The notes: a model not told the origin generated them from the letters alone. Shown: positions 10,906 through 56,999, numbered from the stretch's first letter. The stretch is 64,000 nucleotides of DNA from Petrolisthes cinctipes (GCA_033782935.1 JAWQEG010000414.1:439001-503000), one strand, 5' to 3'. Numbers and translations are program-made.

Positions 10906-11575
10906 CTGAACAATGTGAACATAAAATACTGATCATAATAGAGATTAAGTACGTTGTATCTATTTATTATAAGAAGGTGACTGTGGATGAGAGCCAACGA
11001 TAGTTTTGTTTTTCTAACTCATTTCACCTATTAACCGAAATGTATTTATATTTAATCAGCCATTCACTGATATATCGGTTAAAGAAATACTTATTCATAT
11101 ATTGTGAGTCACTATAATGTAGTTAATATACCATATCATCAATAAAAGACCGAATAAATGAAATAATATCTTACCCTGGCATAAGCTACCAGGCTGGCGG
11201 GTTGAGGTGATGGGCTATCTGTCATGGCCGCCAACCCACTTCCGGTGGCGAAACGCCAGGGGGGGGGAGGGGTGGCGAGCTCTATGTTTATAGCTCTGTG
11301 AACAAACATAATGTTGTTCTGTTGCTGAAAATACTTTGGAGGAATCATTTGCTCCATATTTACCAACACTGTCCTACCTCTTTAATTCCTCCAGAATAAA
11401 TCATCTATAAAAGATTTAAACGAACTTTATTTTCTGGAGATAAATGTGGAAATATGTTGGATTCCCGCCCACGCTGGACTGAGGGGTAGTGAAACAGCAC
11501 ATGAAACTGATAACTTAACAATATTATTATTTATTACCACAAATATATTTTCATCTTCCATTTAATAACTATATA

Positions 11576-11813
11576 CAGTCGGTGTCAAATATAATCATCC
11601 ATATAGGGGTAACTCACGTAAGAGTTTGACAGCTTCCCTCTGTTCCATAGATGATAAACTTTCCAATAAATAGGTTAACTACCATCTTTTAATTTAATAC
11701 AAGCAGCTACACACTACTTAAAACAATAACATCATATGTGAACGTGAAAACATTACACAGTAAATTGTTTGAGATACCCGGTATATGTGGATGATTATTA
11801 TTGACCGCGACTG
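11576..11813. mobile_element. MITE family C copy 1 (238 bp)
   Basis: TA duplications flank it. The left end is CAGTCGGTGTCAAATAT, and the right end on the other strand is CAGTCGCGGTCAATAAT. The subterminal AATCATCCATAT pairs with ATGTGGATGATT. The interior matches the copy at 38230-38469 in inverted orientation (CTGTCAAACTCTTACGTGAG shared). Confidence 0.85.
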
Positions 11814-11935
11814 TACATAGCATCAAACTATAAAAACACCACACTTGTTAGTGGTGTCAACTTAGGTCGTCACACGCGGTTTAAGGGTTAAGGCGATAGA
11901 ATTATAGAGTGATAGAGTGTGTGTATGTAGAGAAT

Positions 11936-12460
11936 TGTATGTGTGTGTATGTGGGTGCATGTGAAGAAGTGTGTATGTGGTTGCATGTGGAGAAGTGTGT
12001 ATGTGAAGAAGTGTGTATGTGGAGAAGTGTGTATGTGGGTGCATGTGAAGAAGTGTGTATGTGGGTGCATGTGAAGAAGGGTGCATGTGAAGAAGTGTGT
12101 ATGTGGGTGCATGTGGAGAAATGTGTATGTGGGTGCATGTGGAGAAGTGTGTATGTGGGTGCATGTGAAGAAGTGTGTATGTGGGTGCATGTGGAGAAGT
12201 GTGTATGTGGGTGCATGTGAAGAAGGGTGCATGTGGAGAAGTGTGTATGTGGGTGCATGTGGAGAAGTGTGTATGTGGGTGCATGTGAAGAAGTGTGTAT
12301 GTGGGTGCATGTGAAGAAGTGTGTATGTGGGTGCATGTGAAGAAGTGTGTATGTGGGTGCATGTGGAGAAGTGTGTATGTGGGTGCATGTGGAGAAGTGT
12401 GTATGTGGGTGCATGTGGAGAAGTGTGTATGTGGGTGCATGTGGAGAAGTGTGTATGTGG
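11936..12460. repeat. 26-bp minisatellite, left block
   Basis: About twenty copies of a 26-bp unit (GTGGGTGCATGTGGAGAAGT plus GTGTAT). Variation is between GGAGAAG and GAAGAAG, with two short units. Long open frames on both strands (His-Thr-rich, Cys-Met-Trp-rich) arise because 26 bp cycles through all frames without a stop. They are not genes. Confidence 0.95.
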
Positions 12461-13659
12461 TGTTACGTGTGTCTGAATTATTATTATTGATTTATAAGTA
12501 TTGCTATCTATTTTTGACAGTGACTGTGACTGAGGCTGTGAGTGTAGTAGCAGAAGCTCACACCCGGATGTGTTATGTCCGATTTAACTCATTTATTATT
12601 CCATTTTCTTTAAGTGTTAGTGTCAGAAGGTCGAGTATGTCATAGCCAGCTATGTTCTCTAGATTCGTACGCATTCTCTCCCCTTCTCTCGCAAGTGGCG
12701 TGATGAGTGTCCGTTTTCATTGCTTGGGACTTCCCATAGTTTCTTGGGAGGGAACGTATGATTGTAGTGTGTTACTGTCTGCGTTGACGAACAGTTTCGG
12801 AGACGCTCCTATAACTCTGTTGCAACCTGCTCACTTTTCTTTGTCGAGCCGATAGTATATAAGGCCGAGGCTTAGGCCTTGGTAGTTCAGATATCTAAGG
12901 AGACTTGGACAGCAAGCTTGTGTGTGTTTCGTAAGTGATTGAGTGTGGTGAGATTCGGGAGGAGACTCGCAGACGTATTTTGTTAAGTATAATTGTTTTT
13001 ACTTCTACTTTCTTCTCACAGTAACTTAGGGGTCACTCTCATACAACTTGATATTACTATTATTACTATTATATATATATATTTGGGTATTGATATTTCT
13101 ATTATTATACTACATAATTTGTATTGTGATGCATTGATGTTTATTTGCCATATATGCCAGTGAAGTGCTAACTTGCTAATATTATTGATAGACTAATTCT
13201 GTGCTTACGTGTGTGCCTAGAGCCTTGTGTTATTGAAGTGATGGCACAGTGGTAGTAAGTTGTTGTGTGGTTATTGCAAGTGCATTATATATTTTGGGAA
13301 CTCTGTCTCACGTTCTGTCATAGTTGGGAATCCTGATTTCATTTATTAATTCTTTCAGTGTTTATTGTATGTCTTTGTGTTTGTTCATATTGTCATTATA
13401 TATTATAGAAAATCAGAGTAGTTTCTCTATCATCTTTTATTCATTGTACCAGAACCTGGGTATATGTATGGACGGTTTCTTTAGGGTTGAGTCAGCATTC
13501 TTTCACATAGGCTGGGTTTGTACTTTTACTTCTAATTCATAACTTTAATAGTCAGATACCTGCCACCCAGTGCTACTTTATTCTGTTGATAGCTAACTTT
13601 GGAGTAAGTCTAGTCTAGTGACTAGTACTGTACTGTATCTCTACCCTCCGTCCGTAACA
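12461..13659 (+). mobile_element. solo LTR (1199 bp)
   Basis: The ends are TGTTACG and CGTAACA, a perfect 7-bp terminal inverted repeat with TG...CA borders. The 4-bp target duplication GTGG (12457-12460 and 13660-13663) is exact: removing the element and one GTGG rebuilds an ordinary minisatellite unit. A TATA box at 12856-12863 supports + orientation. No internal coding region is present, so this is a solo LTR left by recombination of an LTR retrotransposon. Duplications of 4-5 bp fit gypsy-type integration. The family is unidentified. Confidence 0.88.
12855..12863 (+). promoter_or_regulatory. TATA box of solo LTR
   Basis: GTATATAAG is followed about 25-30 bp later by a purine/GT-rich stretch where an LTR transcript would start. 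It is a promoter by position only. Confidence 0.5.
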
Positions 13660-14072
13660 GTGGGTGCATGTGGAGAAGTGTGTATGTGGGTGCATATGGA
13701 GAAGTGTGTATGTGGGTGCATGTGGAGAAGTGTGTATGTGGGTGCATGTGAAGAAGTGTGTATGTGGGTGCATGTGAAGAAGTGTGTATGTGAGTGCATG
13801 TGGAGAAGTGTGTATGTGGGTGCATGTGGAGAAGTGTGTTTGTGGGTGCATGTGGAGAAGTGTGTATGTGGGTGCATGTGAAGAAGTGTGTATGTGGGTG
13901 CATGTGAAGAAGTGTGTATGTGAGTGCCTGTGGAGAAGTGTGTATGTGGGTGCATGTGGAGAAGTGTGTTTGTGGGTGCATGTGGAGAAGTGTGTATTTG
14001 GGTGCATGTGGAGAAGTGTGTTTGTGGGTGCATGTGGAGAAGTGTGTATGTGGGTGCATGTGGAGAAGTGTA
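13660..14072. repeat. 26-bp minisatellite, right block
   Basis: About sixteen further copies of the unit of 11936-12460, with more variants (TTTGTGG, TATTTGG, GAGTGCCTG). It was one array with the left block before the LTR insertion. Confidence 0.95.
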
Positions 14073-14085
14073 AGGACTGTGAACA

Positions 14086-14340
14086 TTTAGGGCTTTATGC
14101 CAATCGACTCATGGTGTTGGTCATTAAAGCAGTCAGTCTGTTACATCAACACATCTTCCCCCCAGTCTACAAGGTTGCTGCTATCTTTGCTCTTACAGCC
14201 GGGTACCTACTTACTGCTGGGTGAACAGGGACATAGGGGGCGGGGAAAATTGTCCAACAACTGTCCAACCAACTCGGAAATCGAACCCTGGATATCTCAC
14301 CTCCATTCCCATTCCAGGTTCTCATAGGTATTGCCTGTAG
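14086..14340 (-). repeat. tRNA-derived SINE-like repeat (SINE-4)
   Basis: On the - strand a B-box-like CCAGGGTTCGATTTCC lies at about 14279-14294, followed by a GC-rich body that includes CAGCAGTAAGTAGGTACCCG. The plus-strand part near 14088-14155 (AGGGCTTTATGCCAATCGAC, TCATGGTGTTGGTCATTAA) recurs at 32086-32155, so it is a dispersed repeat. Confidence 0.5.
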
Positions 14341-14530
14341 TGATGTGGGCAATACTTTAAGAGTTTTGGCGCCCCTTCGGCCCCAACCACTAGCGTTCCT
14401 AGCGTTCAGTTTTTCAACCGTCCCTCTTTTCTTTCTATTTCCTTTCTGTTTGCTGTCTCACCTCTCCATAACTTTTTTCTGGCGCTATATGACCTCGCTC
14501 TTGCGGCACCTAATATCAATCAATCCATCC
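14341..14530 (+). repeat. SINE-3 copy with (ATCA)n tail
   Basis: The body GGCCCCAACC...TTCAACCGTCCCT...CTGGCGCTATATGACCTCGC ends in CCTAATATCAATCAATC. Related copies are at 27090-27245 and, inverted, at 56018-56200 and 50512-50600. Its 3' part resembles the 3' tail of LINE A (see findings). Confidence 0.7.
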
Positions 14531-14922
14531 CACTTGAGGTAATGCAATCCCAACTTCTGCCTTATGTTTCCATCACGTCACAACTGCCGCCAAACATAAA
14601 TTTCCAATTCTACTAATGAGACGACAATAAATATAATGTTTGTACAATATAGCAAACTCAAGGGAATTATTCGAATAAACAATCATTATGTTCTTATTTG
14701 TTTTAGAGAGAGGGGTTCGAAGGAGCTGTTGACATTCACGATAGAAAATGGGATTAATTTTATATGCCATAACTCCTCGATAAAAAAAAAAAAAACATTT
14801 AAATTAAAACAAAATAAATGTTGCATTATATACCTAGGTACATTTGTGGGGCATGACAGGTAGGGTTTGCACTACATAACATACACAATGGAATATTCTA
14901 CTGATGCATAATACTTGTATAG

Positions 14923-49392
<34,470 letters not shown>

Positions 49393-49464
49393 TTTTTTCT
49401 TGTAACCATCATAAACAATCTCCCTGTTGACAAACTCTCGTGTAAATTTTGAGATTTAGTTGTG

Positions 49465-49470
49465 AATAAA
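49465..49470 (+). terminator. polyadenylation signal of the receptor gene
   Basis: AATAAA 73 bp after the stop codon. A short 3' UTR ending near 49490 is implied. Confidence 0.7.
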
Positions 49471-49490
49471 CATTTTAACGTTTAGGGGAA

Positions 49491-49917
49491 ATGGAGTGAG
49501 TACAATGTATATTATTGGTCAACTTTAATAGGCGTGTCTTGTAATGATATAATGTTGGTTAATGACAAAATACTAAATTACTTCACTTTGCTGTTAATGA
49601 ATGTATACAAACATTAGACACCAAATATCCAGCTAATATGATTTATAAAATATGGTTTATTATTATAATTGAAATCGCTTATAATCCCTAAATATCAAAT
49701 TCATTTAAACCAATAGAACATTTTTTTTTTCCTTCTATTATATCACATACACATTTAGTATGTGATATTTTAATAATGGTTACATGATGCCTCATTTAAA
49801 CACACCTAGGAATAATGTGTGGTCTGTAAAACATAATTATTTTGTCTGGCATATATTGATGGCCGAGTGTTCTTGCCTTGCTGACTGAAAAGCTGTCGGC
49901 TCATATTATCTACTGTA
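49491..49917. other. intergenic, hairpin at 49740-49768
   Basis: ATATCACATA and TATGTGATAT form a perfect 10-bp stem with a 9-nt loop. Otherwise nothing. Confidence 0.6.
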
Positions 49918-50130
49918 CAGTTGGATACATGAATGGGTGGTACAGCCCAGGTGAAAGATGGTCAATTTCTCCCAATATCAAGTTCCTTAGTGCCAAATAG
50001 GAGACATCAGGGGCAGAAGTCAGTATTGAGGATGGTAATAAAAAGCAACTACCTGATAATACACACTGGTTACTCAAATGGGACAAGTATCTTTCACCTG
50101 GGCTGTACCACCCATTACTGTGTCCAACTG
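49918..50130. mobile_element. MITE family F (213 bp)
   Basis: TA-flanked. CAGTTGGATACATGAATGGG and TGGTACAGCCCAGGTGAAAG at the left pair with CTTTCACCTGGGCTGTACCA and the complement at the right, about 42 bp. Confidence 0.9.
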
Positions 50131-50154
50131 TACATACATCCCTCCTATACACGT

Positions 50155-50403
50155 AGGAGGAAGGCAGCTAGGGAAGAAGAGGAGAAAGCCACCAAGGAAG
50201 GGCGGGATGAAGAGGAGGGAGGGAGAGGAAGAGGAGGGAGGGAGGGAGGAAGGGAGAGGAAGAGGAGGGAGGGAGGGAGGGAGGAAGGGAGAGGAAGAGG
50301 AGGGAGGGAGGGAGGGAGGAAGGGAGAGGAAGAGGAGGGAGGGAGGGAGGGAGGAAGGGAGAGGAAGAGGAAGGAGGGAGGGAGGAAAGGAGAGGAAGAG
50401 GAG
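50155..50403. repeat. polypurine minisatellite
   Basis: About 245 bases of almost pure A/G on the + strand with a unit GAGGAAGGGAGAGGAAGAGG plus GAGGGAGG repeats. Open frames on both strands (Arg/Glu/Gly, Pro/Ser/Leu) are artefacts. Confidence 0.95.
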
Positions 50404-50511
50404 GTATTAATATTTGGCAGGTGTAGCTTGGCTGAGTTTTCACAGCTCTTCATTCATTCATTCATCCATACAGGGGTGGGTGGAAAATTGAGTACCTGGG
50501 ATAACACTTAA

Positions 50512-50600
50512 GGATTGATTAATTGATTGATATTAGGCACCGCAGCAGCGAGGTTATATGGCGCCCGAGGAAGAAAGTGATTGAAAGGAGGACCAGTAAG
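50512..50600 (-). repeat. SINE-3 3' fragment, - strand
   Basis: TTGATTAATTGATTGATATT then AGGCACCGCAGCAGCGAGGT and TATATGGCGCC mirrors the tail of the copies at 14341 and 27090. Confidence 0.65.
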
Positions 50601-50611
50601 CACAGAAAGGT

Positions 50612-50661
50612 AACAGATGGAAAAAAGTTGCCTGCCTGTTGATTGACGCTACGGCGCAATT

Positions 50662-50699
<38 letters not shown>
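50612..50699 (+). mobile_element. LINE B 3' end with A30 tail (5'-truncated copy)
   Basis: GTTGATTGACGCTACGGCGC then AATTAATTATAAAA matches the 3' end of LINE B1 (reverse of 33309-33350) and B2 (59748-59770), followed by about 30 A. Confidence 0.8.
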
Positions 50700-50702
<3 letters not shown>

Positions 50703-51039
50703 AAAAAAGGGACAGTTAGAGAAACGAAAGCTCCTTCTAGTTAGTTGCCTTTTACGACAAGCAGGCAGCTTCTGAATGTCTATGACAATGCATATTTGTG
50801 TATGAAACTCTAGACTGTGATTTATCGAATCACAAAAATCTAAACGTCAATCAAAAACGGTATCCGATGGCTAAATACTCAAAGACATACACACCTTAAC
50901 TAACAAATCCACACACAGTACTGTGTACCAAAATTCATCGGAGTGTAGGAGTTATGAACCAATGTAGTAATCGTGTTTCTATTCTCGGAAGACACAGTTC
51001 AGTCAACAGTAACATCTTCCATCTATCCTATGGAATGTA
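50700..51039. other. intergenic, nothing recognised
   Basis: No supported feature. Confidence 0.5.
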
Positions 51040-51202
51040 CAGTCGGCGGCAAAAGTCCTGTCGCCTCACTTGCTTCACCGAGGCACGCGATGTTCATAGA
51101 CTCGAGATTGTTAGGTGTAGAAAACGTGTGTATTTCTCGAATCCATGAACACTGCTTGTCTCGGTGAAGCATGTGAGGCGACAGGACTTCTGCCGCCGAC
51201 TG
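51040..51202. mobile_element. MITE family B copy (163 bp)
   Basis: CAGTCGGCGGCAAAAGTCCT to its complement at the right; TA at 51038-51039 and 51203-51204. Near-complete palindrome through CTCACTTGCTTCACCGAGGC. Confidence 0.95.
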
Positions 51203-51204
51203 TA

Positions 51205-51416
51205 CAGCCGACAGCATAAATTCGCATCCATTTCATATACTTAATAATGCTAATATGACCAGATAGTTGCATTCTGAACCAGTTTCTTTCCTAAAAACAT
51301 GTGTACTTTACCACATGTGAAGTATATCTGTCATCTGTGCATTCAAATTGTGTTACAACATCAATATAGCTCATACATACATAGGTGGAAACGAAGCCAA
51401 CTTATGCTGCCGACTG
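51205..51416. mobile_element. MITE family H (212 bp)
   Basis: It shares its left TA with the preceding element. Ends CAGCCGACAGCATAA and (reverse complement) CAGTCGGCAGCATAAG; right TA at 51417-51418. Confidence 0.82.
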
Positions 51417-52565
51417 TACTACACGGAAATAACAATGCATTTCAATATGGAAGCCAAGATATTTGAATGGTGCATAAATATTTACCCCTCCAGTCCTGGG
51501 GGGATGTTGAGAAATCTATCATTATTAACATGTAGCACATCTATCTGTGTAATTACTCGTTTTTATCGTTTTACGGCTTACGTTATTCCTCGTTATTGCC
51601 TTGCAGAATTGCGAGGCAAATAAATACTGTGATAAGAACATACATAACCTAATGGTTGTTACACTTCAGCTTACATGAGTATTTATTACTTCCTTACTAT
51701 TGAATGTAATGTAATCAGAATCGCGCCCAGACTCCCTCCTTCACAATGACCTCCTGCTGCAGCCGGTCAGGCATCGAGGCGACGAGACTAGTAAGTGCTT
51801 CAGACGTCTCTTTTGAACCGAAGTTCGCGGTTTACGCCTGGGCGAGGGAGCAGTGATAACACAGACATTTTCCACCTCAGACGCGGGCCAGATGCAGGCA
51901 AGGGCGAGCGAGGGAGAGGAGGACAGGCAAAATTATCGCTTTTGTGTGTGTGTGTGACGAAGTGTTAGTCCGAGTGAATGAAGTCTAACGTGACAGTTTG
52001 ATGAGCAAGTGAAAGCATAAATGATGACAATGAGAACAACCTACACTAAAACATATATCTGTCTTATTAATTACAGCCCCAAGACCAATAATATAGAGAC
52101 TTAAGTGGTAAAGGAAAGGGCCGAAGGGAGAGAGATGGGGAGAGTAGGTAGGGTAGGCATAAGATGGAGGTGGAAGCCAAGGGAAGTTCATCTGCACCCT
52201 GCACAAGATTTGCACCAGCCTCGTCCACAAGGCTATTTCCAGTTCATGAAAAAAAAAAAAAATGTATTGCACTTGTTAAATCTGCAATATTTGTTTTACC
52301 ACCAAGCTTCAGTTTCCATCCTTGCAATGCGAATACATTACAGCCAATATATAGGATTACTTATCTCAGGTTTATTTGACGTAATCATTAAAGGGGCCAG
52401 ATGATGGATAGTTCATGGTGCCTACGCTTGGATTATCTAATATCCTCAGTTCTTACATAATTGTTCTTTAAGTGTCAGCAAAGTCAGTAAGGTAGAGGTT
52501 GTTACTCGCCAATAACAGAGTGCTGTGTTTGACCCCGGCGCAAGGAAAAGGTTTCGGTAAAGGTA
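51417..52565. other. intergenic, possible SINE head at 52485-52560
   Basis: AGTCAGTAAGGTAGAGG and GTGTTTGACCCCGGCGC resemble A and B boxes of a tRNA-derived SINE, weakly. A (GT)n lies at 51942-51955. No gene. Confidence 0.35.
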
Positions 52566-52882
52566 CAGAAGTGGACCTTACTGTATAATAGATATTTTAC
52601 TGTCATTACCCACTATTTTGGACCATTCTAGGACTTTTCTTCTATGGTTTTTCTTCCTCAAATGCCCCGTTTACAAGATAGGGCATATTCAAATGGGGCA
52701 ATTTGAAATTAGCCTGACCTTACCTGACCTGACCTAACCTAACCTAGACCGCATCAGACTACCGGGACCTAATCTGGGCAAACTACCGGGAAATAATCGT
52801 GATAAAGTACAATAAATGACAGGGGTAAAATACTAGGACCCAGCCGGATCTGGCAACACTGCTGCAGTAAGGTCCACTTCTG
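52566..52882. mobile_element. MITE family J (317 bp)
   Basis: TA-flanked with CAGAAGTGGACCTTACTG at the left and its exact complement CAGTAAGGTCCACTTCTG at the right. The interior holds short telomere-like CCTAA repeats (52734-52746). Confidence 0.88.
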
Positions 52883-53505
52883 TACTAGTACCAAGGTTTC
52901 TCCTACCTGATATGTCAATATTATCACAACATCCATAAACTGGCCACAGGTGCATGGAATATGTTACCATACTATGGTCTCCTCCATTCATCATCTTAAT
53001 AGATATTCAAAAACTGATTTATGGAGCATTACAATGTAATATTCTGCACCATGAAATATAGCAAATTAATACATCAGGAATAATTTGGTGCCTATTGTTG
53101 CATCCACATAAAAACAAAATTGTTTACATACAGATTGTTATTTTATTGCCATTCGTTTCGCTCAGTATACAAGCCTGCCAACTCCCATTATCATCTCTCT
53201 CACAAGTGAGTTCTTCAGATGTGTATCTGGGACCCAAGTTTGTGGTTCCTGCCTGGGAGAGGTAGCGCTGACAACACTGCAGTGGTTCCCAAGGCAGTGG
53301 AGCCGGCAGTACAATATGTTTTCCGCTGCCGCTGGCCAATAAGTCACTGGTTGCCTCTCACGGCCACTTACGTTACAATAAGGGAGAGACGCTCCCTGTG
53401 TGTGTAGTTTGCTTCTCCCTCGGACCTCCTATACAACGCAAACACATATGTAGTTTATCATAAAAAAAATTCGCCGTGAAACACTTAATACACATTTTTA
53501 GTGTA
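52883..53505. other. intergenic, nothing recognised
   Basis: Short open frames on both strands at 53124-53407 have no recognisable domain. Confidence 0.5.
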
Positions 53506-53960
53506 CAGTCGGCAAAAAAAGTTTCGTTACCATCCTTTTAACAGTGTGATGTAATGGTGGTAGGCCTGACCGGCGAGTCAGACGTGACGTGAGTGTCATA
53601 TATACCTCCGTACCTTCCCGGACCCCTCAGTGTCTAATGGGCAGGCAAGTAGGAATGACGTACTTTCACCCAGTGCTACTTTTTCTGGGTATTTCCCGGT
53701 TATTCTTGTTCTAAAATACTCAAACGTATTTCCTTATGTTTAATGATGAATAGTTAAATAGTAATAGTTCTTGAACACTCAAAATTTAGTTTAAAATCAG
53801 CTAAACTTTTGATATAAAAAAAGAGGGAATGCCTTGTACCAAGTTGTCATTGCCACGGCCCAAGAGGCACAGCTGCTCAGACGGCGGAGTACCAACCCTG
53901 CCGCGCTTATCGATGTTAAAATTAACGTAGGGGTGGTAATGAAAGTTTTTTTGCCGACTG
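53506..53960. mobile_element. MITE family A copy 2, complete (455 bp)
   Basis: TA at 53504-53505 and 53961-53962. The left end is CAGTCGGCAAAAAAAGTTTC, and the right end in reverse complement is CAGTCGGCAAAAAAACTTTC. GTTACCATCCT also pairs with AGGGGTGGTAAT. Interior AT-rich, non-coding. Confidence 0.93.
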
Positions 53961-56017
53961 TACATACATACATTGAAACGCTTGCATAATCACATACAAT
54001 TATGCATTTTCACACGTTTACAATGCATAAATATAATATAACTTTTCCAATTGCATGCACCAACACAATCAACGCATTATTCGACACTATTGCTAACTAT
54101 GTACAGTTGGCCACTAAAATCCTGGGACAGCTGTGTTGTGTTACAGAGTTCGTGGAAGTTGGTACCCCTGACAAGAGTGTAGATATTATGAGAGTAAAAT
54201 AAATGAATGGAGTTGTTATTGAATAATTTTATGATCAGTCAATTGTACAACATATGCATCTACACTAAAGACACTTAAGTAAGAGTATTTTCCATGTCTG
54301 AACCAATTATTATAGTCAATATTGGGCTTGAGAAAAAAATATCTGCTATATAAAGGGCACTTTATATTTATTTTGCCCAAGGATTTGTTTGCTCACGGAT
54401 TACTCTATAATTTTACCTGATCTTAACCTACATATATGGAATCCTTATGACACAGAGGAAGTTTAATAACATAATGACTAAACTCCACAATCAGGTGAGG
54501 TCACTGGCGGTCATGTGAGGTCAATGGAGGTACTACTTACTGACCACAAAAATTCGTACACACGCTTTTGTTTTCGAGGGATTACAACCTAGAGGAATTA
54601 TAACAATATGTAAATGCAATACAACCTAGAGAAATTATAACACTATGTAAATGCAATACAAACTTATTATTAGGTTTGCTGTTTTGCTAATCATCGAGTC
54701 ACTTGGTAGAACATTTATTACAGTACTTCCAGAATAATGAATCTCTTTCCATAATTATAGCCTGTGTAAGAATTCCTTTGGCCTAAATTACTACCTTACT
54801 GAATGTGTATGGAGAATGGATAGTGTCACAGCTCTTCATTCACCATGATGTTGCTTTGGAATTCATACAACTCTGTTAATAATGTGTCTTTTTAACACTT
54901 TTATAACTTCCATAGTGGAAGAAATATAATAAACAATGTACACTCGTGATACATAATTTCTGACCTGGATGTGAGGAGCAGAAAGCTTCGAATCGCCTGG
55001 TATTGTTCATTTCCCCACCCAGTGCACATATAGAGGCTGAGTTCAAATGCAGGGTATGTGTGTGTGTGTGTGTGTGTGTGTGGTGCCTGCCGTTCGTCTC
55101 TGGTCAGGGATTATGTATCACGAGTGTACACAAGAGGGGAGAAATGGTTCTTTGAGTGAGTGAGAGATGAGTGGAATATTTAATAAGAGTATGATAATAT
55201 ACCCAGTTACCAATCATTTATGAATTGACATTCGTATCAGTTATTAACATGATTAAAAGCTAGATCAACTTTTTAATATTATGATGTAGCACAAAAACAA
55301 CCGAGGTAATAATATCGTAAACTTTACTCGTATTGTATGCACTTAAACGATATGGATATATGAAAAATATCTACTTTCTTCCATTTGTTTTGTCCCTCAA
55401 GGCAAATGGAAGCCGCTCTGCAGACACGACATGATACTGATTTATACAAATTGAGACAGAAGGAAATAAAGCTGCTATTCCCAATGTGGCGGCGTAGGAA
55501 GAAAAAGGAAGAAGGGGAAGAAAAATGAAAGGGCTAGATGAAGGATAATAAAAGAAGGAAAAGATGAGGAGAAAAGAATGGATGGAAAGTATGAAGGAAT
55601 ATATATGGAAGGAAGGAGGAGGGAAAAGAGAGGAATGAAGGAAGTATAGTTTAAAGAAAGAGTAAGGACGGAAGGAAGGAATGAGGGAAGGACAGAAAAG
55701 CAGGGAGGGAAGGAAGGAAGGATGAGGAGAGAGGGAAAAGATGAACAAACAGAAAAGTTGGCACAAAAGAAGGAAATAAATACACTGTTAGTTCAACAAG
55801 GATGAAAGAAAGAAGAAAGTGAGGAGTAGGAGGAAAGATGTAATGTATGATTTGGAATGAAAGGACTAAGGCATGCATGACTGGGGAATAAAAAGATGAA
55901 AGATGAAGAAAACGTGAAGGATTGGTGTAATGAGTAAGAAGGAGTAAAGGTATGAAGGGAGAAGAATGGATTTAAGGGGCAATAAAATGCGCAATTTGAG
56001 ATATTATTTTGTAAACT
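53961..56017. other. intergenic with purine-rich tract
   Basis: A (GT)n at 55060-55082 and a degenerate GAAGGA-rich purine tract at about 55480-55960. A single MITE-like end (CAGTTGGCCACTAAAATCC, 54105) has no partner. No gene. Confidence 0.6.
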
Positions 56018-56200
56018 TGATTAATTGATAGTAGGGGCAGCAACAGGAGTCATATAGCGTCAGAAGAAGGGGATAGAGATGTGAGACATCAAGCAGGAAG
56101 GAAATAGAAAGAAATGAAGCACGGAGAAAGAACTGAAAGGGAGTTACTGGGGCCACAGGGGTGCTAAAACTCTAAAGGTATTGCCCACTACGGGAATTTT
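56018..56200 (-). repeat. SINE-3 copy, - strand
   Basis: TTGATTAATTGATAGTAGGG, then TCATATAGCGTCAGAAGAAG, AACTGAAAGGGAGTTACTGG and ATTGCCCACTACGGG match the reverse complement of 14335-14530. Confidence 0.75.
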
Positions 56201-56392
56201 ATGTATGAAGTAGGAAATAATTTAAGGTCTGGCAAATGCTGTATTAGAAGGAACAAAGAGGAGAAAATAAGGACAGACAGACAAAGAAAATAACGAAGGT
56301 TAGTGTTGGACTGAACTGAACCTGCATTACCACATACAAGACTGTGAGGGGGACAGGGATTCATTAAATGGGGACGCGACTACAAAAAGGGG

Positions 56393-56818
56393 GACGATTG
56401 ATTGATTCCTACCACTTGGCATATGGCGGCGTAACAGCCACAGTCACATACAGAACAACACAATGTTATATTCTAAGGATTTCAAAATATGGTAATTTAT
56501 ATAATTTATAAGATATATACACATATTAGCCAGGCTTCACTACCCCATAAGGAAGAATCAGCATGATTAAAAGGACATCTCAACTAAAAGTCACATTTTA
56601 CTAAAATAACCTCATTAAATAAAATATATAAAAAAATCGAAATAAAAACGAAAAAATAATTGAACTATTTATAAAAAGAAGCCATAAAGATTCACAACTT
56701 GTAGAGGAGGCCAGCCTGCTCTACAAAGGAGAGGGTGCTCTCTCCCACACTACAAGCCTCCTCCTCAAGCACCTGGGAGAGTCTGTAAGAACCGTCCCCC
56801 ACCCGGTACTCTGAGAGG
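56393..56818 (-). mobile_element. LINE A copy 4, 3' end only
   Basis: It matches the 3' UTR and last coding bases of LINE A1 and A3 (CTACAAGCCTCCTCCTCAAG, CACCTGGGAGAGTCTGTAAG). It begins at TTGATTGATT and is cut at the MITE at 56821. Confidence 0.85.
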
Positions 56819-56820
56819 TA

Positions 56821-56983
56821 CAGTCGGCGGGAACAGTCCTGTCGCCTCACTTGCTTCACCGAGCCACGCGATGTTCATAAACTCGAGATTATTAAGTTCA
56901 GAAAACGTGCGTATTTTTCGAGTCCATGAACACTGCGTGTCTCGGTGAAGCAGGTGAGGCGACAGGACTTCTGCCGCCGACTG
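56821..56983. mobile_element. MITE family B copy (163 bp) at LINE A/LINE B junction
   Basis: CAGTCGGCGGGAACAGTCCT to complementary end, TA both sides. The flanks are unrelated LINE fragments on opposite strands. Confidence 0.93.
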
Positions 56984-56999
56984 TACACTCTACAAGATT

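Noticed and set aside
11862..12440. Long His/Thr-rich and Cys/Trp-rich ORFs in several frames
   Set aside because: They are translations of the 26-bp minisatellite, which is stop-free in many frames. The same happens at 13615-14224.
50078..50511. Arg/Glu/Gly-rich and Pro/Ser-rich ORFs
   Set aside because: Produced by the polypurine minisatellite on both strands.
53124..53407. Small host gene on either strand
   Set aside because: Overlapping short frames without domains, splice sites or start context.
54105..54200. Further MITE with CAGTTGG end
   Set aside because: No partner terminal repeat found; also true for single ends at 59849 and 63365.
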